DNA of 64,000 bases from a virus (IMGVR_UViG_3300032214_000986:56085-120084); one strand, 5' to 3'; counted from the stretch's first letter, positions 44,196-51,854 are shown. Program-made: numbers and translations. Notes: a model not told the origin generated them from the sequence alone.

Positions 44196-44212
44196 TTTTA
44201 AAGACTTTATTT

Positions 44213-44219
44213 ATAAATA
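44213..44219 (-). promoter_or_regulatory. TATTTAT box for the 159-residue gene
   Basis: Coding strand GTATTTATAAATAAA; gap 17 nt to the ATG at 44195. Confidence 0.5.
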
Positions 44220-44224
44220 CTTCG

Positions 44225-44518
44225 TTAAACTAAATCTTTATCCACCAAATAATATTGGTACCCTAACGAATAATACATAAAGCTTCCCTTTGATTTTAAA
44301 ATTCGATTGATTCTTTCTTTTTCAGATACTTTCACACCCACAATGGTTTTACCTTGAGGTAATTTTCTACCCTGATGAGTATTTAAAACGTCTTGAACTG
44401 GGTCCAAATAATACTTAAGGTTTTTTATTAAGGTTTTTTTATCTCCAATAACACCAATTCCGTATTTTTTACACAAAGATTTGATTTCGGGTAATTCTAA
44501 TGTTTCTATTTTTTTCAT
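44225..44518 (-). CDS. Small SAP-domain-like protein
   Basis: 97 residues. The N-terminal 35 residues (LELPEIKSLCKKYGIGVIG, DKKTLIKNLKYYL) follow the SAP helix-turn-helix pattern for DNA binding. The rest (GRKLPQGKTIVGVKVSEKERI) is unknown. It comes 22 nt after the stop of the gene before it, likely in the same message. DNA or RNA binding is inferred. Confidence 0.55.
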   Translation of the reverse strand: MKKIETLELPEIKSLCKKYGIGVIGDKKTLIKNLKYYLDPVQDVLNTHQGRKLPQGKTIVGVKVSEKERINRILKSKGSFMYYSLGYQYYLVDKDLV

Positions 44519-44540
44519 TTTGTAAAGATAATAAAAAATA

Positions 44541-44858
44541 TTATTTAAACAAAGAGGATTTAGTTCTTATCATATCGTCAACAGCCAATTGAGCATCTTT
44601 TTGGTTAGTATAAATTTTAGTAATCGATTCAAATTTTGGGTCTTGGAATATCTCGGCCTCTCTAGCATCCTTAGGTATTGTTACACCTTTAGACTTCCAA
44701 GTATATTTAATTTTATATTTACCAAATCCTTCAGGTGTTACTTGAAATTCAGGTAATTGATTTTCTTCCTCTTCTTTCAATGAGAATTTTTGATTAAGGT
44801 ATCTTTCTTCAGCAATTAAATTAGTACTTTGAATTGTTTGTTGTTTTCTACTCCACAT
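44541..44858 (-). CDS. Unknown small protein
   Basis: 105 residues. The N-terminus contains NLIAE but the rest of the leader pattern is not convincing. The body (FGKYKIKYTWKSKGVTIPKD... FESITKIYTNQKDAQLAVDDM) is a mixed alpha/beta small domain. Box 11 nt before the ATG. Confidence 0.5.
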   Translation of the reverse strand: MWSRKQQTIQSTNLIAEERYLNQKFSLKEEEENQLPEFQVTPEGFGKYKIKYTWKSKGVTIPKDAREAEIFQDPKFESITKIYTNQKDAQLAVDDMIRTKSSLFK

Positions 44859-44869
44859 AGTTTTTTTTA

Positions 44870-44876
44870 ATAAATA
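44870..44876 (-). promoter_or_regulatory. TATTTAT box for the 105-residue gene
   Basis: Coding strand CTATTTATTAAAAAAAACT then ATG at 44858; gap 11 nt. Confidence 0.5.
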
Positions 44877-44896
44877 GTTTTACTATATAAATAATA

Positions 44897-45349
44897 ATGA
44901 TTAAAATTAAAAAAACAAAAATGATGAAGAAAGTATTAAACAACAGTACCGTGACTGTTAACTACACGGGGAAATTAGAAGATGGGACAATTTTTGACAC
45001 ATCAATGGTTGAAGGTCGTGAACCACTTAACGCAAAATTAGGAGAAGGTCAACTTATTAAAGGTTTTGAAGACGGTCTATTGGATATGGCTGAAGGAGAA
45101 ACAAAAACAATTGAAATCGAATGTGGAGAAGCGTACGGTGAGTATATTGAAGATGTGATTCAAGAAGTTCCTAAAGACCAAATGCCAGGTGAAGTTGAGG
45201 TTGGTATGCAAATTCAAGCACAAACTGAGATGGGTCCTATTATTTTTACCGTTAAAGAAGTAAAAGAGGATAGTGTTGTTTTAGACCCTAACCACGCATT
45301 AGCAGGTAAAAAACTTATCTTCGATTTAGAAGTAGTTTCTATCGACTAA
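44897..45349 (+). CDS. SlyD-like FKBP peptidyl-prolyl isomerase
   Basis: 150 residues; ATG 44897 is used, with Met codons at 44921 and 44924 as alternatives. The FKBP core is split as in SlyD: VNYTGKLEDGTIFDTS, then LIKGFEDGLLDMAEGE, an insert-in-flap chaperone part at about 80-135 (YIEDVIQEVPKDQMPGE... GPIIFTVKEVKED), and NHALAGKKLIFDLEVV to close the fold. The metal-binding His tail of E. coli SlyD is absent. It likely helps fold phage proteins in the cytoplasm. It ends at a shared terminator. Confidence 0.88.
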   Translation: MIKIKKTKMMKKVLNNSTVTVNYTGKLEDGTIFDTSMVEGREPLNAKLGEGQLIKGFEDGLLDMAEGETKTIEIECGEAYGEYIEDVIQEVPKDQMPGEVEVGMQIQAQTEMGPIIFTVKEVKEDSVVLDPNHALAGKKLIFDLEVVSID

Positions 45350-45355
45350 AAAAAA

Positions 45356-45391
45356 CAAACCCCCATTGGTAGCGACACTGATGGGGGTTTT
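45356..45391. terminator. Bidirectional terminator
   Basis: Arms AAACCCCCAT / ATGGGGGTTT. Two further small hairpins follow up to 45422 (TATAGC-GCTATA; TCGG-CCGA). Confidence 0.8.
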
Positions 45392-45430
45392 ATATAGCCG
45401 TTGCTATATCGGTCCTAAGCCGACCTTTTG

Positions 45431-45880
45431 TTATTTTTCAATAACAGTATTTTGTATTTCCTCAACTAGTTTATCGGATAGATAAACGTCTCTCATACTA
45501 CTACGTGTATAATCACCCGTATGGTAATATCCTAAAAGATCATCAATTTCTTCATTAACCTTTCTAAGAATATAACTATCTTTTTTGAACCAATATTCTA
45601 ATCTTTCTTTCATCGTCCCCTCAAGTTTATTTTGATAAAAGATATCAAGGACAATTGATAAGTATTTTTTTAGTGTGTCTGAGACATCTAAAATCGTTAT
45701 ATCATAAAATGCATAATCATAATACTCACCGACTGAAATCATTTTTCTTATCCCAACAATTTCAAATGAAAAAGTTAATGTATGGTTTTCTACCGAATCA
45801 GGATATAAACCAACTTGAGTTTCAAATTCTTGATTCTCCAAACTTTTATTAATTTTTTTTATTTCTTCTTCAGTAAACAT
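45431..45880 (-). CDS. Unknown protein
   Basis: 149 residues, no family recognised. N-terminal EEEIKKINKSLENQEFETQ helix, a beta segment (NHTLTFSFEIVGIRKMISV), then helices with aromatic residues. Its start overlaps the stop of the GNAT gene (TAATG), so it depends on that message. Confidence 0.5.
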   Translation of the reverse strand: MFTEEEIKKINKSLENQEFETQVGLYPDSVENHTLTFSFEIVGIRKMISVGEYYDYAFYDITILDVSDTLKKYLSIVLDIFYQNKLEGTMKERLEYWFKKDSYILRKVNEEIDDLLGYYHTGDYTRSSMRDVYLSDKLVEEIQNTVIEK

Positions 45881-46296
45881 TATAATTCGTAATAGTATAG
45901 GTCTCGAATATCATTACCACGTAATCTTTTATATTCTAATTTATTCATTAATTTTTGTGAACCAACATTATCTCTTCTAACAATATTTGTTATATAACTA
46001 TATCCTGATTCCCAAGCAATTTTGTGACACTCTAATTTTAATTTTTCTCCCCACCCTTGTTTTTGAAAATCCTCAAATACTTTTAAACCAAATTGGTAAA
46101 CCGTATTTTCATTATTAAAAAATTTAGGTTTGTTACCCAATAATTCTACGTACGATTCCGATCTTTCTTTTCCATAATCTAATGTAGTCATGTTTGTTTC
46201 ACCAATAAAACTATCATTTAAATTTAATATCATAATACACAAACCATCATGTGATTGAATATCACCGATACATTGTATTATGTAATCTCTTCTCAT
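45880..46296 (-). CDS. GNAT-family N-acetyltransferase
   Basis: 138 residues, the usual length. YQFGLKVFEDFQKQGWGEKLKL carries the acetyl-CoA loop (Q-x-x-G-x-G/A: KQGWGEK), followed by CHKIAWESGYSYITNIVRRDN and SQKLMNKLEYKRLRG, the C-terminal half of the fold. The substrate is unknown. Middle gene of an operon with the zinc-finger protein upstream. Confidence 0.8.
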   Translation of the reverse strand: MRRDYIIQCIGDIQSHDGLCIMILNLNDSFIGETNMTTLDYGKERSESYVELLGNKPKFFNNENTVYQFGLKVFEDFQKQGWGEKLKLECHKIAWESGYSYITNIVRRDNVGSQKLMNKLEYKRLRGNDIRDLYYYEL

Positions 46297-46311
46297 CCGT
46301 ACGTCATTTCA

Positions 46312-47145
46312 TTACCAAGCCCATGGATAATCATCCATTTTACCCTCACTTTCAAAAATATAATAGTCGTCCATCTCTATTCTATACTTTTGATATAAAG
46401 AATATTCAGTTTCAGTTTTACCATAAAAATGTCTGATGATAATCCCTGAGTGGTCAAGTCCCCTTTGGATTTTTTCATAATCATCAAGATCCATTACTTC
46501 ATTCAGTTCTATTTCAGGAGTATCACTTTTTTTAACGTAGGCAACCAACAGTATTTCTTCATCGTATGCCAACTCATTACCCTCAACTTCACCCCTACCA
46601 CGACAAGTTTGACACTCAAAATCACCGTCACCATCACAAGCACCACATGTTACTCGACCATCCCCATTACATGAATAGCAAGATTCTTCCCCTGAACCGT
46701 CACATCTGTAACATGTTTCACCATCAGATTCTTCACCACTACCATCACAACTAGAACACTCTAACTGACCCGTACCTTCACATTCATCACATTCAACATC
46801 ACCATCCCCCTGACAACTATCGCAATCCTCCCTACCGTGACCACTACAATCATCACAAGACTCTTCTTCATATTCAGGTTCATTATAAACCTTTAACTCA
46901 TAATACCTTAAATTATTAATGATGTTTTTAACTTCAATCTCACTAAAATCTTTAAGTAAATAATAAGTAGCGTATGCTACTTTTACTTTATCACCATTAC
47001 TTAATTTAGATAAAAATAATGTTACCATATCATCTTTTTTTAAAATGATAATAAAAGTAGTGATATTATGGGTGTGGTAATCTTCCCCCTCTAAAAAAGT
47101 TTTTAGTCTTTGTGCGTACGTTATTATTTTTTCTATTTGTAACAT
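46312..47145 (-). CDS. Protein with eight DnaJ-type zinc-finger CxxCxGxG motifs
   Basis: 277 residues. Residues about 97-190 hold eight CxxCxGxG motifs in a row (CDDCSGHG, CDSCQGDG, CDECEGTG, CSSCDGSG, CYRCDGSG, CYSCNGDG, CGACDGDG, CQTCRGRG), where DnaJ has four. There is no J domain and no DnaJ C-terminal domain. Flanking parts are unrecognised: an N-terminal helix and a C-terminal acidic segment. Four zinc sites would be possible. It may bind unfolded proteins or be a chaperone co-factor, which is inference. Box 6 nt before the ATG; cotranscribed with the GNAT. Confidence 0.7.
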   Translation of the reverse strand: MLQIEKIITYAQRLKTFLEGEDYHTHNITTFIIILKKDDMVTLFLSKLSNGDKVKVAYATYYLLKDFSEIEVKNIINNLRYYELKVYNEPEYEEESCDDCSGHGREDCDSCQGDGDVECDECEGTGQLECSSCDGSGEESDGETCYRCDGSGEESCYSCNGDGRVTCGACDGDGDFECQTCRGRGEVEGNELAYDEEILLVAYVKKSDTPEIELNEVMDLDDYEKIQRGLDHSGIIIRHFYGKTETEYSLYQKYRIEMDDYYIFESEGKMDDYPWAW

Positions 47146-47151
47146 ATTTTA

Positions 47152-47158
47152 ATAAATA
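47152..47158 (-). promoter_or_regulatory. TATTTAT box of the zinc-finger/GNAT operon
   Basis: Coding strand CTATTTATTAAAAT then ATG at 47145; gap 6 nt. Confidence 0.55.
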
Positions 47159-47173
47159 GTTTATAAACTAAAA

Positions 47174-47197
47174 AACCCCACCGATAGGGTGGGGGTT
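47174..47197 (-). terminator. Terminator after the LysM gene
   Basis: ACCCCACC GATA GGTGGGGT-type stem followed on the minus strand by six T. Confidence 0.8.
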
Positions 47198-47215
47198 CAA
47201 TTATATTTTACAATA

Positions 47216-47485
47216 TTAATAAATTTTATTAACTACTCTTAATTTTTGTCCCACATTTAAGTAACTATTAGTCAATCCATTTAACTTTTGGATGTCCGTA
47301 ATAGTAACTCCGAATGCTTTAGCGATTAATAACATTTCATCTCCACTTTTCACTGTGTAATATCCTGTCTTTTTACCTTTCGCTATTTCCTCAGGTGTTG
47401 GCTTTCTTCTGGTGTTTTGTTCACTTATAACATTTTTAACCAAATCGATTAATTCTGTTTCTGTCAATCTAATAATGTTTTCCAT
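47216..47485 (-). CDS. Leader-bearing LysM protein
   Basis: 89 residues. The leader (IIRLTETELIDLVKNVISE) ends at 22. A single LysM domain fills residues about 42-87: GYYTVKSGDEMLLIAKAFGV, then ITDIQKLNGL and LNVGQKLRVV. LysM binds peptidoglycan. With the leader removed, the product is little more than a wall-binding module. Box 13 nt upstream. Confidence 0.8.
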   Translation of the reverse strand: MENIIRLTETELIDLVKNVISEQNTRRKPTPEEIAKGKKTGYYTVKSGDEMLLIAKAFGVTITDIQKLNGLTNSYLNVGQKLRVVNKIY

Positions 47486-47498
47486 AATAATTTTTTAA

Positions 47499-47505
47499 AT
47501 AAATA
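47499..47505 (-). promoter_or_regulatory. TATTTAT box for the LysM gene
   Basis: Coding strand ATATTTATTTAAAA; gap 13 nt to the ATG at 47485. It overlaps the end of the next gene upstream. Confidence 0.5.
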
Positions 47506-47507
47506 TA

Positions 47508-47627
47508 TTAAGAAAGTGATTTCTTATATTCTGCAATTAGAATATTATTTTTTTCAATCATCCTAAGAGTTTTCAAAATACTTTTTCTACTCTTTTTCTT
47601 TTTTCCTTCTTTTTTTGCGTTTGCCAT
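47508..47627 (-). CDS. Very small basic protein
   Basis: 39 residues: a Lys-rich N-terminus (KKEGKKKKSRKS) and a short helix (ILKTLRMIEKNNILIAEYKK). A TATTTAT box 17 nt before the ATG supports a real gene. It could bind nucleic acid; no family recognised. Confidence 0.5.
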   Translation of the reverse strand: MANAKKEGKKKKSRKSILKTLRMIEKNNILIAEYKKSLS

Positions 47628-47644
47628 GGTTAATTGGTTTACTT

Positions 47645-47651
47645 ATAAATA
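47645..47651 (-). promoter_or_regulatory. TATTTAT box for the 39-residue basic protein
   Basis: Coding strand ATATTTATAAGT; gap 17 nt to the ATG at 47627. Confidence 0.5.
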
Positions 47652-47673
47652 TACCATCTAACCATAAAAAAAA

Positions 47674-47853
47674 TTATAATTTAGATAACCTATTCATGAT
47701 ATCCCTAACCTTAGATTCTATCACTCTAATTCTTTGTAATTGTTCCATATTTAATTCGAAACTCTCACCTTTAATTGCATTAATTTGATTGGATAGTTTT
47801 GTATGTTCAAACATTAGTTGATTATACACTTGGGCTTTTTGTTCATTTGTCAT
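47674..47853 (-). CDS. Small coiled-coil protein
   Basis: 59 residues, almost entirely helical (YNQLMFEHTKLSNQINAIKG; MEQLQRIRVIESKVRDIMNR) with heptad spacing. Upstream reads TTTTTAAATAAAAAACC, a weak relative of the box, and TATATTAT just before the ATG. Unknown role. Confidence 0.5.
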   Translation of the reverse strand: MTNEQKAQVYNQLMFEHTKLSNQINAIKGESFELNMEQLQRIRVIESKVRDIMNRLSKL

Positions 47854-47882
47854 AATATAATATAGGTTTTTTATTTAAAAAG

Positions 47883-47911
47883 AAAACCCCACCGATAAGG
47901 TAGGGTTTCAC
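47883..47911 (-). terminator. Terminator after the Cys-rich gene
   Basis: AAACCC-CACC / GGT-AGGGTTT stem with one mismatch position, followed by T on the minus strand. Confidence 0.65.
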
Positions 47912-47928
47912 TTTTATTTTTTTTATGC

Positions 47929-49041
47929 TTAGCAATTAGCGTCGGAGATTTTCATATCTTCTAATATACCATTAATCACTTTTAACACTTCAGCCGATAA
48001 CATACCATTAGCCAAATCTAACAACATTTGGTTCATATCAACAATACCTGCTGTGATATAGTTAATGTCCATACCAAGAGCATAAACTAATTGTGTTAGT
48101 GCGTTTGAATCGTAGATATTAGTCGGAATCTGAATTGTTAAAGAGTCCAATTGTAAATAATATCCTGATTTATCTGTACCATCACAAACAACAGTTAAAG
48201 TACCTTTACCTGTACCTTTAACACCTGAAGCAACAACAGGAAGGTCTCCCTCAACAGCAGGAATTGGATCTTGCCATAATTTATAATGGGAATTAGCAAT
48301 TACTTGAGGAATATTTAAATCCATGGTAACACTAAACACGTTTGTTTGATTTTCTTTAGCAACAACATCATAAACGTTAGTCACTTGAATGGTACCAACA
48401 CCTTTAATATTTAATAATCTAAATGAATATCCACCTGTTATTGTTAAATAACCACAAGCGTCAACACATCCATTATACATTGAGTCGGCACCTGCTTTAC
48501 AATCAGATGACATCTTGTTACAACTATCCGTACAACTTTGGTAAGGGAAAGCCGAATTACATCCTGACTTACAAGATGAAGAAGCAGAATCACATCCTTT
48601 AGAACAGCAACCTCCACAAGTCCAGTCAACGGTAGAACATGCACCTTTACAAGCTTGTCTTGTCACATCACAAGCACTAATACATCCGTCATAACCCACT
48701 TTAACCGCATCACATCCGGTATTACAAGTTTGTCTAGTTGCATCACAAACTCCGTAAGCAGCATCTTTAGTTGCCTTACAAGCTTGGATACAGGCGTCGT
48801 TTAATGTTTGTTCTTCATAACTGTCATGTACGTAAACCTCATCACAAAATTCAATGTCATTAATGACAGAAGTTTTATCACAACTTGAAGAAACTTTAAA
48901 CTCTAAGCTTTGAATTGTGTCGGATTGAATAATGGTATTCAGGGCCGTTAAGATTTTACCTTCTAACGATTCAGGGGTAGGGGCAACATAACCCTTTTTA
49001 CCAAATAGTTTTTTAAATAATTTTTTTAATAGCTTTTTCAT
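47929..49041 (-). CDS. Cysteine-rich protein with basic amphipathic N-terminus
   Basis: 370 residues. The N-terminus KKLLKKLFKKLFGKKG is a basic amphipathic helix. Residues about 75-195 contain about 20 cysteines, many as C-x3-C pairs (CIQACKAT, CNTGCDAV, CISACDVT, CKGACSTV, CKSGCNS). The last 170 residues are a beta-rich domain (GGYSFRLLNIKGVGTIQVTNVYDV) followed by helices with DMNQMLLDLANGML. No family recognised. The pattern would suit a disulphide-rich rod once outside the cytoplasm, or a metal binder. Box 17 nt before the ATG. Confidence 0.6.
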   Translation of the reverse strand: MKKLLKKLFKKLFGKKGYVAPTPESLEGKILTALNTIIQSDTIQSLEFKVSSSCDKTSVINDIEFCDEVYVHDSYEEQTLNDACIQACKATKDAAYGVCDATRQTCNTGCDAVKVGYDGCISACDVTRQACKGACSTVDWTCGGCCSKGCDSASSSCKSGCNSAFPYQSCTDSCNKMSSDCKAGADSMYNGCVDACGYLTITGGYSFRLLNIKGVGTIQVTNVYDVVAKENQTNVFSVTMDLNIPQVIANSHYKLWQDPIPAVEGDLPVVASGVKGTGKGTLTVVCDGTDKSGYYLQLDSLTIQIPTNIYDSNALTQLVYALGMDINYITAGIVDMNQMLLDLANGMLSAEVLKVINGILEDMKISDANC

Positions 49042-49058
49042 AGTATATATTTTTTATT

Positions 49059-49065
49059 ATAAATA
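49059..49065 (-). promoter_or_regulatory. TATTTAT box for the Cys-rich gene
   Basis: Coding strand ATATTTATAATAAAAAA; gap 17 nt to the ATG at 49041. Confidence 0.5.
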
Positions 49066-49071
49066 TGTCGA

Positions 49072-49719
49072 TTAATCGAACTTAAACTTGGTATCATAAT
49101 AAGTCGCAACCCAATCGGCGTTTAGTAGTGGGTATTTAGTTATTATAGAATCCAGTTCTTGATACATATTCTCACTTTCCCAATAAGTTTCAACACCTTG
49201 TAAAAACTCATCATAATATCCAACCACCTCTTTAATATCCGCAACTTCACCATCGCACGTTGCCTTGGTTGGTTTAAAAATATTATTTATTGAAAACATA
49301 TCAGGTTCCCAATTGGTGGTGATATCAAGATTCTTACCATATATCCTGTAATCAACAGGACCTTCACTACTTTGGATTTGAAAATATATAAACGGTAAAT
49401 CATCGAAGACCTTTTTAGTTTCCTTTAAAAATTTACTATTTAAAATTAACCCTTCTTTAACATCGTCATCAAATTCAATAAAAAAACCTTCATTGACGTA
49501 CTCCCCAAAAGAATCAACAATATCGTTTAATTCGTCAGCAACTATAGTAGTGAAATATGGTATTTTATTTGGATTAAATATATCAAAATACATCACATTT
49601 TGTTCTTCATCTTTTTTAAATCTTTTACCAATTGAGGTTAAGGTTATTTTTAAACCATGGAGGTCTATTACGTCACCTGCGAATAGTTTAAATAACTTAT
49701 ATATTTTTTCTTGTTCCAT
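49072..49719 (-). CDS. Unknown protein
   Basis: 215 residues, no family recognised, acidic. Begins EQEKIYKLFKLFAGDVIDL; a beta-rich middle (GLKITLTSIGKRFKKDEEQ); the C-terminus is helical (QLDSIITKYPLLNADW-like). No leader. Box 5 nt before the ATG. Confidence 0.5.
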   Translation of the reverse strand: MEQEKIYKLFKLFAGDVIDLHGLKITLTSIGKRFKKDEEQNVMYFDIFNPNKIPYFTTIVADELNDIVDSFGEYVNEGFFIEFDDDVKEGLILNSKFLKETKKVFDDLPFIYFQIQSSEGPVDYRIYGKNLDITTNWEPDMFSINNIFKPTKATCDGEVADIKEVVGYYDEFLQGVETYWESENMYQELDSIITKYPLLNADWVATYYDTKFKFD

Positions 49720-49724
49720 TTATT

Positions 49725-49731
49725 ATAAATA
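49725..49731 (-). promoter_or_regulatory. TATTTAT box for the 215-residue gene
   Basis: Coding strand ATATTTATAATAA then ATG at 49719; gap 5 nt. Confidence 0.55.
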
Positions 49732-49743
49732 TAATAGAAATAA

Positions 49744-49770
49744 AAATCCCCACTGATGAGGTGGGGATTA
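49744..49770 (-). terminator. Terminator after the 84-residue gene
   Basis: Perfect arms AATCCCCAC / GTGGGGATT followed on the minus strand by T residues. Confidence 0.8.
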
Positions 49771-49772
49771 AA

Positions 49773-50027
49773 CTATTTAAATGATTTAGCATCAGAGAAG
49801 GAATCAGGATTAATAAACTCGGACTCCAAATAGTCGATGACATCCCTTAGTGCCTTTGCCTGATTTTTAGGACCATCTTCAACCCTAATAGATAAGGCAA
49901 CTCCTCCGACCAGCACAGAACGAATCATATCAGTATCCAAAGAGTTAGGGGCAGAAATATCAAATACATAATTATTATCCCCTTCGATAGTTACCTCAAC
50001 TGTGACCTTTAGTTTATTCTCTTCCAT
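49773..50027 (-). CDS. Small unknown protein
   Basis: 84 residues: a beta hairpin (KLKVTVEVTIEGDNNYVFDI) and a helix (NQAKALRDVIDYLESEFI). Starts 7 nt after the stop of the gene before it; same message. Confidence 0.5.
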   Translation of the reverse strand: MEENKLKVTVEVTIEGDNNYVFDISAPNSLDTDMIRSVLVGGVALSIRVEDGPKNQAKALRDVIDYLESEFINPDSFSDAKSFK

Positions 50028-50034
50028 AATTTAA

Positions 50035-50298
50035 TTATTCTCCGTCAAAGATAATTCCCATTTCTTCGTTGTTGGTTTTATCTCTACGAATATCGCTCGC
50101 CATTAATTCTTCCTCCAAGTTCTCATACCATTCTCCGTTAACCGCTTTCATCTCGTAAGCGTTAGATCGTATATATTCTTTCATTTCCTCTTCACTCATT
50201 CCTTCTAACTCAGGATAGTTATCGGTATCAACCTCAACTGGTTCTCTACAGATCCAACTACAATAGGACTCCGTCCCGTAAACATTAATTTTCGCCAT
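50035..50298 (-). CDS. Small acidic unknown protein
   Basis: 87 residues. KINVYGTESYCSWICREPVEV at the start carries two Cys; the rest is Glu-rich (ELEGMSEEEMKEYIRSNAYE). Upstream CTATTATTAAATAAA is one base longer than a normal box. Confidence 0.5.
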   Translation of the reverse strand: MAKINVYGTESYCSWICREPVEVDTDNYPELEGMSEEEMKEYIRSNAYEMKAVNGEWYENLEEELMASDIRRDKTNNEEMGIIFDGE

Positions 50299-50332
50299 AA
50301 TATATTTTTTTTATTTAATAATAGAAAATAAA

Positions 50333-50358
50333 AAACCCCCAATCAATAGAGAGGGGGT
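50333..50358 (-). terminator. Terminator after the 161-residue leader gene
   Basis: Arms ACCCCC / GGGGGT followed on the minus strand by T residues. Confidence 0.6.
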
Positions 50359-50382
50359 CAAATATTTTGTATGTGGTATTTT

Positions 50383-50868
50383 TTATTTAATTTTTGTTCT
50401 ACTTACGTTAGAAATTAACCCACCCGCAACTGTCGCAGTACCTGCAGCCATTGCCAATGCCATTTCTAAAATATCTTCAGCACCAAGACCACCCGCCATT
50501 GGGATTGCCATAATTGCTCCCGCAAGTGCTCCAAGACCTAAAGTAGTCAACTTTCTTCTCCAATACTCGTTTTTAGAAATTTCTTTTGGTTGAGCGTCAG
50601 TATAATCTTTGTATTCGTAATCTTCATTCAAACTACCATCAAGTTCTTGACCCAACTCATTAGCCAATTCTGGATTATTTTCAAAAAATCTAACAATTCT
50701 TTGAAAGTGTTTATCGTTTGCTATTTCTTGAGGGATTTCCATTTTAGAAAAATCCGTCTCATCTTCCATTTCTCGTGAATCATCAACCCATTGGTCTTCA
50801 TCTTCTTTGATTAGAGTTTCTACCAAGTTTATTAACTCACTTTCTGTTAGTCTAATTAATCTTTCCAT
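50383..50868 (-). CDS. Leader-bearing protein with a hydrophobic C-terminal region
   Basis: 161 residues. The leader (LIRLTESELINLVETLIKE) ends at 22. An acidic middle is followed by two hydrophobic, Gly/Ala-rich segments at about 108-130 (LTTLGLGALAGAIMAIPMAGG) and 133-152 (DILEMALAMAAGTATVAGGL), which could form a membrane hairpin. Holin-like topology is possible but the leader argues for a virion or injected protein. Box 18 nt upstream. Confidence 0.55.
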   Translation of the reverse strand: MERLIRLTESELINLVETLIKEDEDQWVDDSREMEDETDFSKMEIPQEIANDKHFQRIVRFFENNPELANELGQELDGSLNEDYEYKDYTDAQPKEISKNEYWRRKLTTLGLGALAGAIMAIPMAGGLGAEDILEMALAMAAGTATVAGGLISNVSRTKIK

Positions 50869-50886
50869 AGTAATTTTTTTTATTTT

Positions 50887-50893
50887 ATAAATA
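50887..50893 (-). promoter_or_regulatory. TATTTAT box for the 161-residue gene
   Basis: Coding strand ATATTTATAAAATAAAA; gap 18 nt to the ATG at 50868. Confidence 0.5.
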
Positions 50894-50907
50894 TTATATA
50901 TTTTTAT

Positions 50908-51216
50908 TTATTCTGCAAGTGACATGAAATAATCTTTCATTTTAGAATAGTAATTAGTCTCGACATACCTTTGGATTTGGTTTCTCAATGTGACCTTTTC
51001 ATCGTTATCTAAAAATGATTCATTATTAATAATGGTGGAGGCCAATTTATAAGCAACAATTTGTTTAAAATCGGCAAAGTTTCTTTTATCCAATGGAAAA
51101 CTTTGTTCCCCTTGAATAAATTTATAAACAGAATCCATAATAGGTTCAACCATAGAATCAATTTGGGATGATCTACGAATTAAACGATATTGATTTTCTG
51201 TAATTATAATTTTCAT
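50908..51216 (-). CDS. Small helical protein with IITENQ N-terminus
   Basis: 102 residues. It starts IIITENQYRLIRRSSQ, the same opening as two other leader genes, but lacks a clear [ILV]xE end. The body (DFKQIVAYKLASTIINNESF... TLRNQIQRYVETNYY) is homologous to part of its upstream neighbour (SYVTLRNQIIQFVKNHFYEE), so the two are tandem paralogues. Overlaps the neighbour's stop by 4 nt (ATGA). Confidence 0.6.
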   Translation of the reverse strand: MKIIITENQYRLIRRSSQIDSMVEPIMDSVYKFIQGEQSFPLDKRNFADFKQIVAYKLASTIINNESFLDNDEKVTLRNQIQRYVETNYYSKMKDYFMSLAE

Positions 51217-51854
51217 ATATTATCCTCCTCATTAAAATACATGTCAATAATATCAGAAAAAGTTAAACCCATTACATCAATACCGAGTTCTTCAATTATT
51301 TCATTATCAACATAATCAAATCCTTCTTCATCAATAAACCACTCAAATTCACCTCTGTCTTGATAAAGGAATTTCTTACCATTGATATTAACAAGATACA
51401 TCGGACCCCAATGGTTCAAAAACCTTCTAATCGATTCAGGACCAATACCCTCGTCAAATGACATTGGGACATCATACGATGAGGTTATTTGTTCAATACC
51501 ATTTGTAAAATCAATATTAAGTTCGTCTTTTAAAAACCTTTTGCTTTTTTCCTTTGGTGATACATTTTCAGAAATACGGTTTGTTCGTCTTTCCCACCAT
51601 TCTTTATATTCTTCATAAAAATGATTTTTAACGAACTGAATAATTTGGTTTCTAAGAGTAACATATGAATCTTGATCCATCTTTGTTCTATCTATCATAT
51701 CAACAGCAATGTCCCAACACAATCCTTGAAAGAAGCTTTCAAAAGTATCAAATGCAGTAATATTATGTACCAACAAGTAGTTATCAAAAAGTTCCTTGAT
51801 TCTTCCGTATCTTCTAAGAATGGCGTTTTGTGATTCCGTTATAATTACTCTCAT
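51213..51854 (-). CDS. Leader-bearing protein, paralogue of the 102-residue protein
   Basis: 213 residues. The leader (VIITESQNAILRRYGRIKE) ends at 21. Residues about 25-90 match the smaller neighbour downstream (TLRNQIIQFVKNHFYEEYKEW). The C-terminal half (GPESIRRFLNHWGPMYLVNI; GKKFLYQDRGEFEWFIDEEG) is extra. No function recognised. Confidence 0.6.
   Translation of the reverse strand: MRVIITESQNAILRRYGRIKELFDNYLLVHNITAFDTFESFFQGLCWDIAVDMIDRTKMDQDSYVTLRNQIIQFVKNHFYEEYKEWWERRTNRISENVSPKEKSKRFLKDELNIDFTNGIEQITSSYDVPMSFDEGIGPESIRRFLNHWGPMYLVNINGKKFLYQDRGEFEWFIDEEGFDYVDNEIIEELGIDVMGLTFSDIIDMYFNEEDNI

Noticed and set aside
44541-44858. Leader ending NLIAE in the 105-residue protein
   Set aside because: The segment is not preceded by the usual hydrophobic helix pattern; not counted among the 22.
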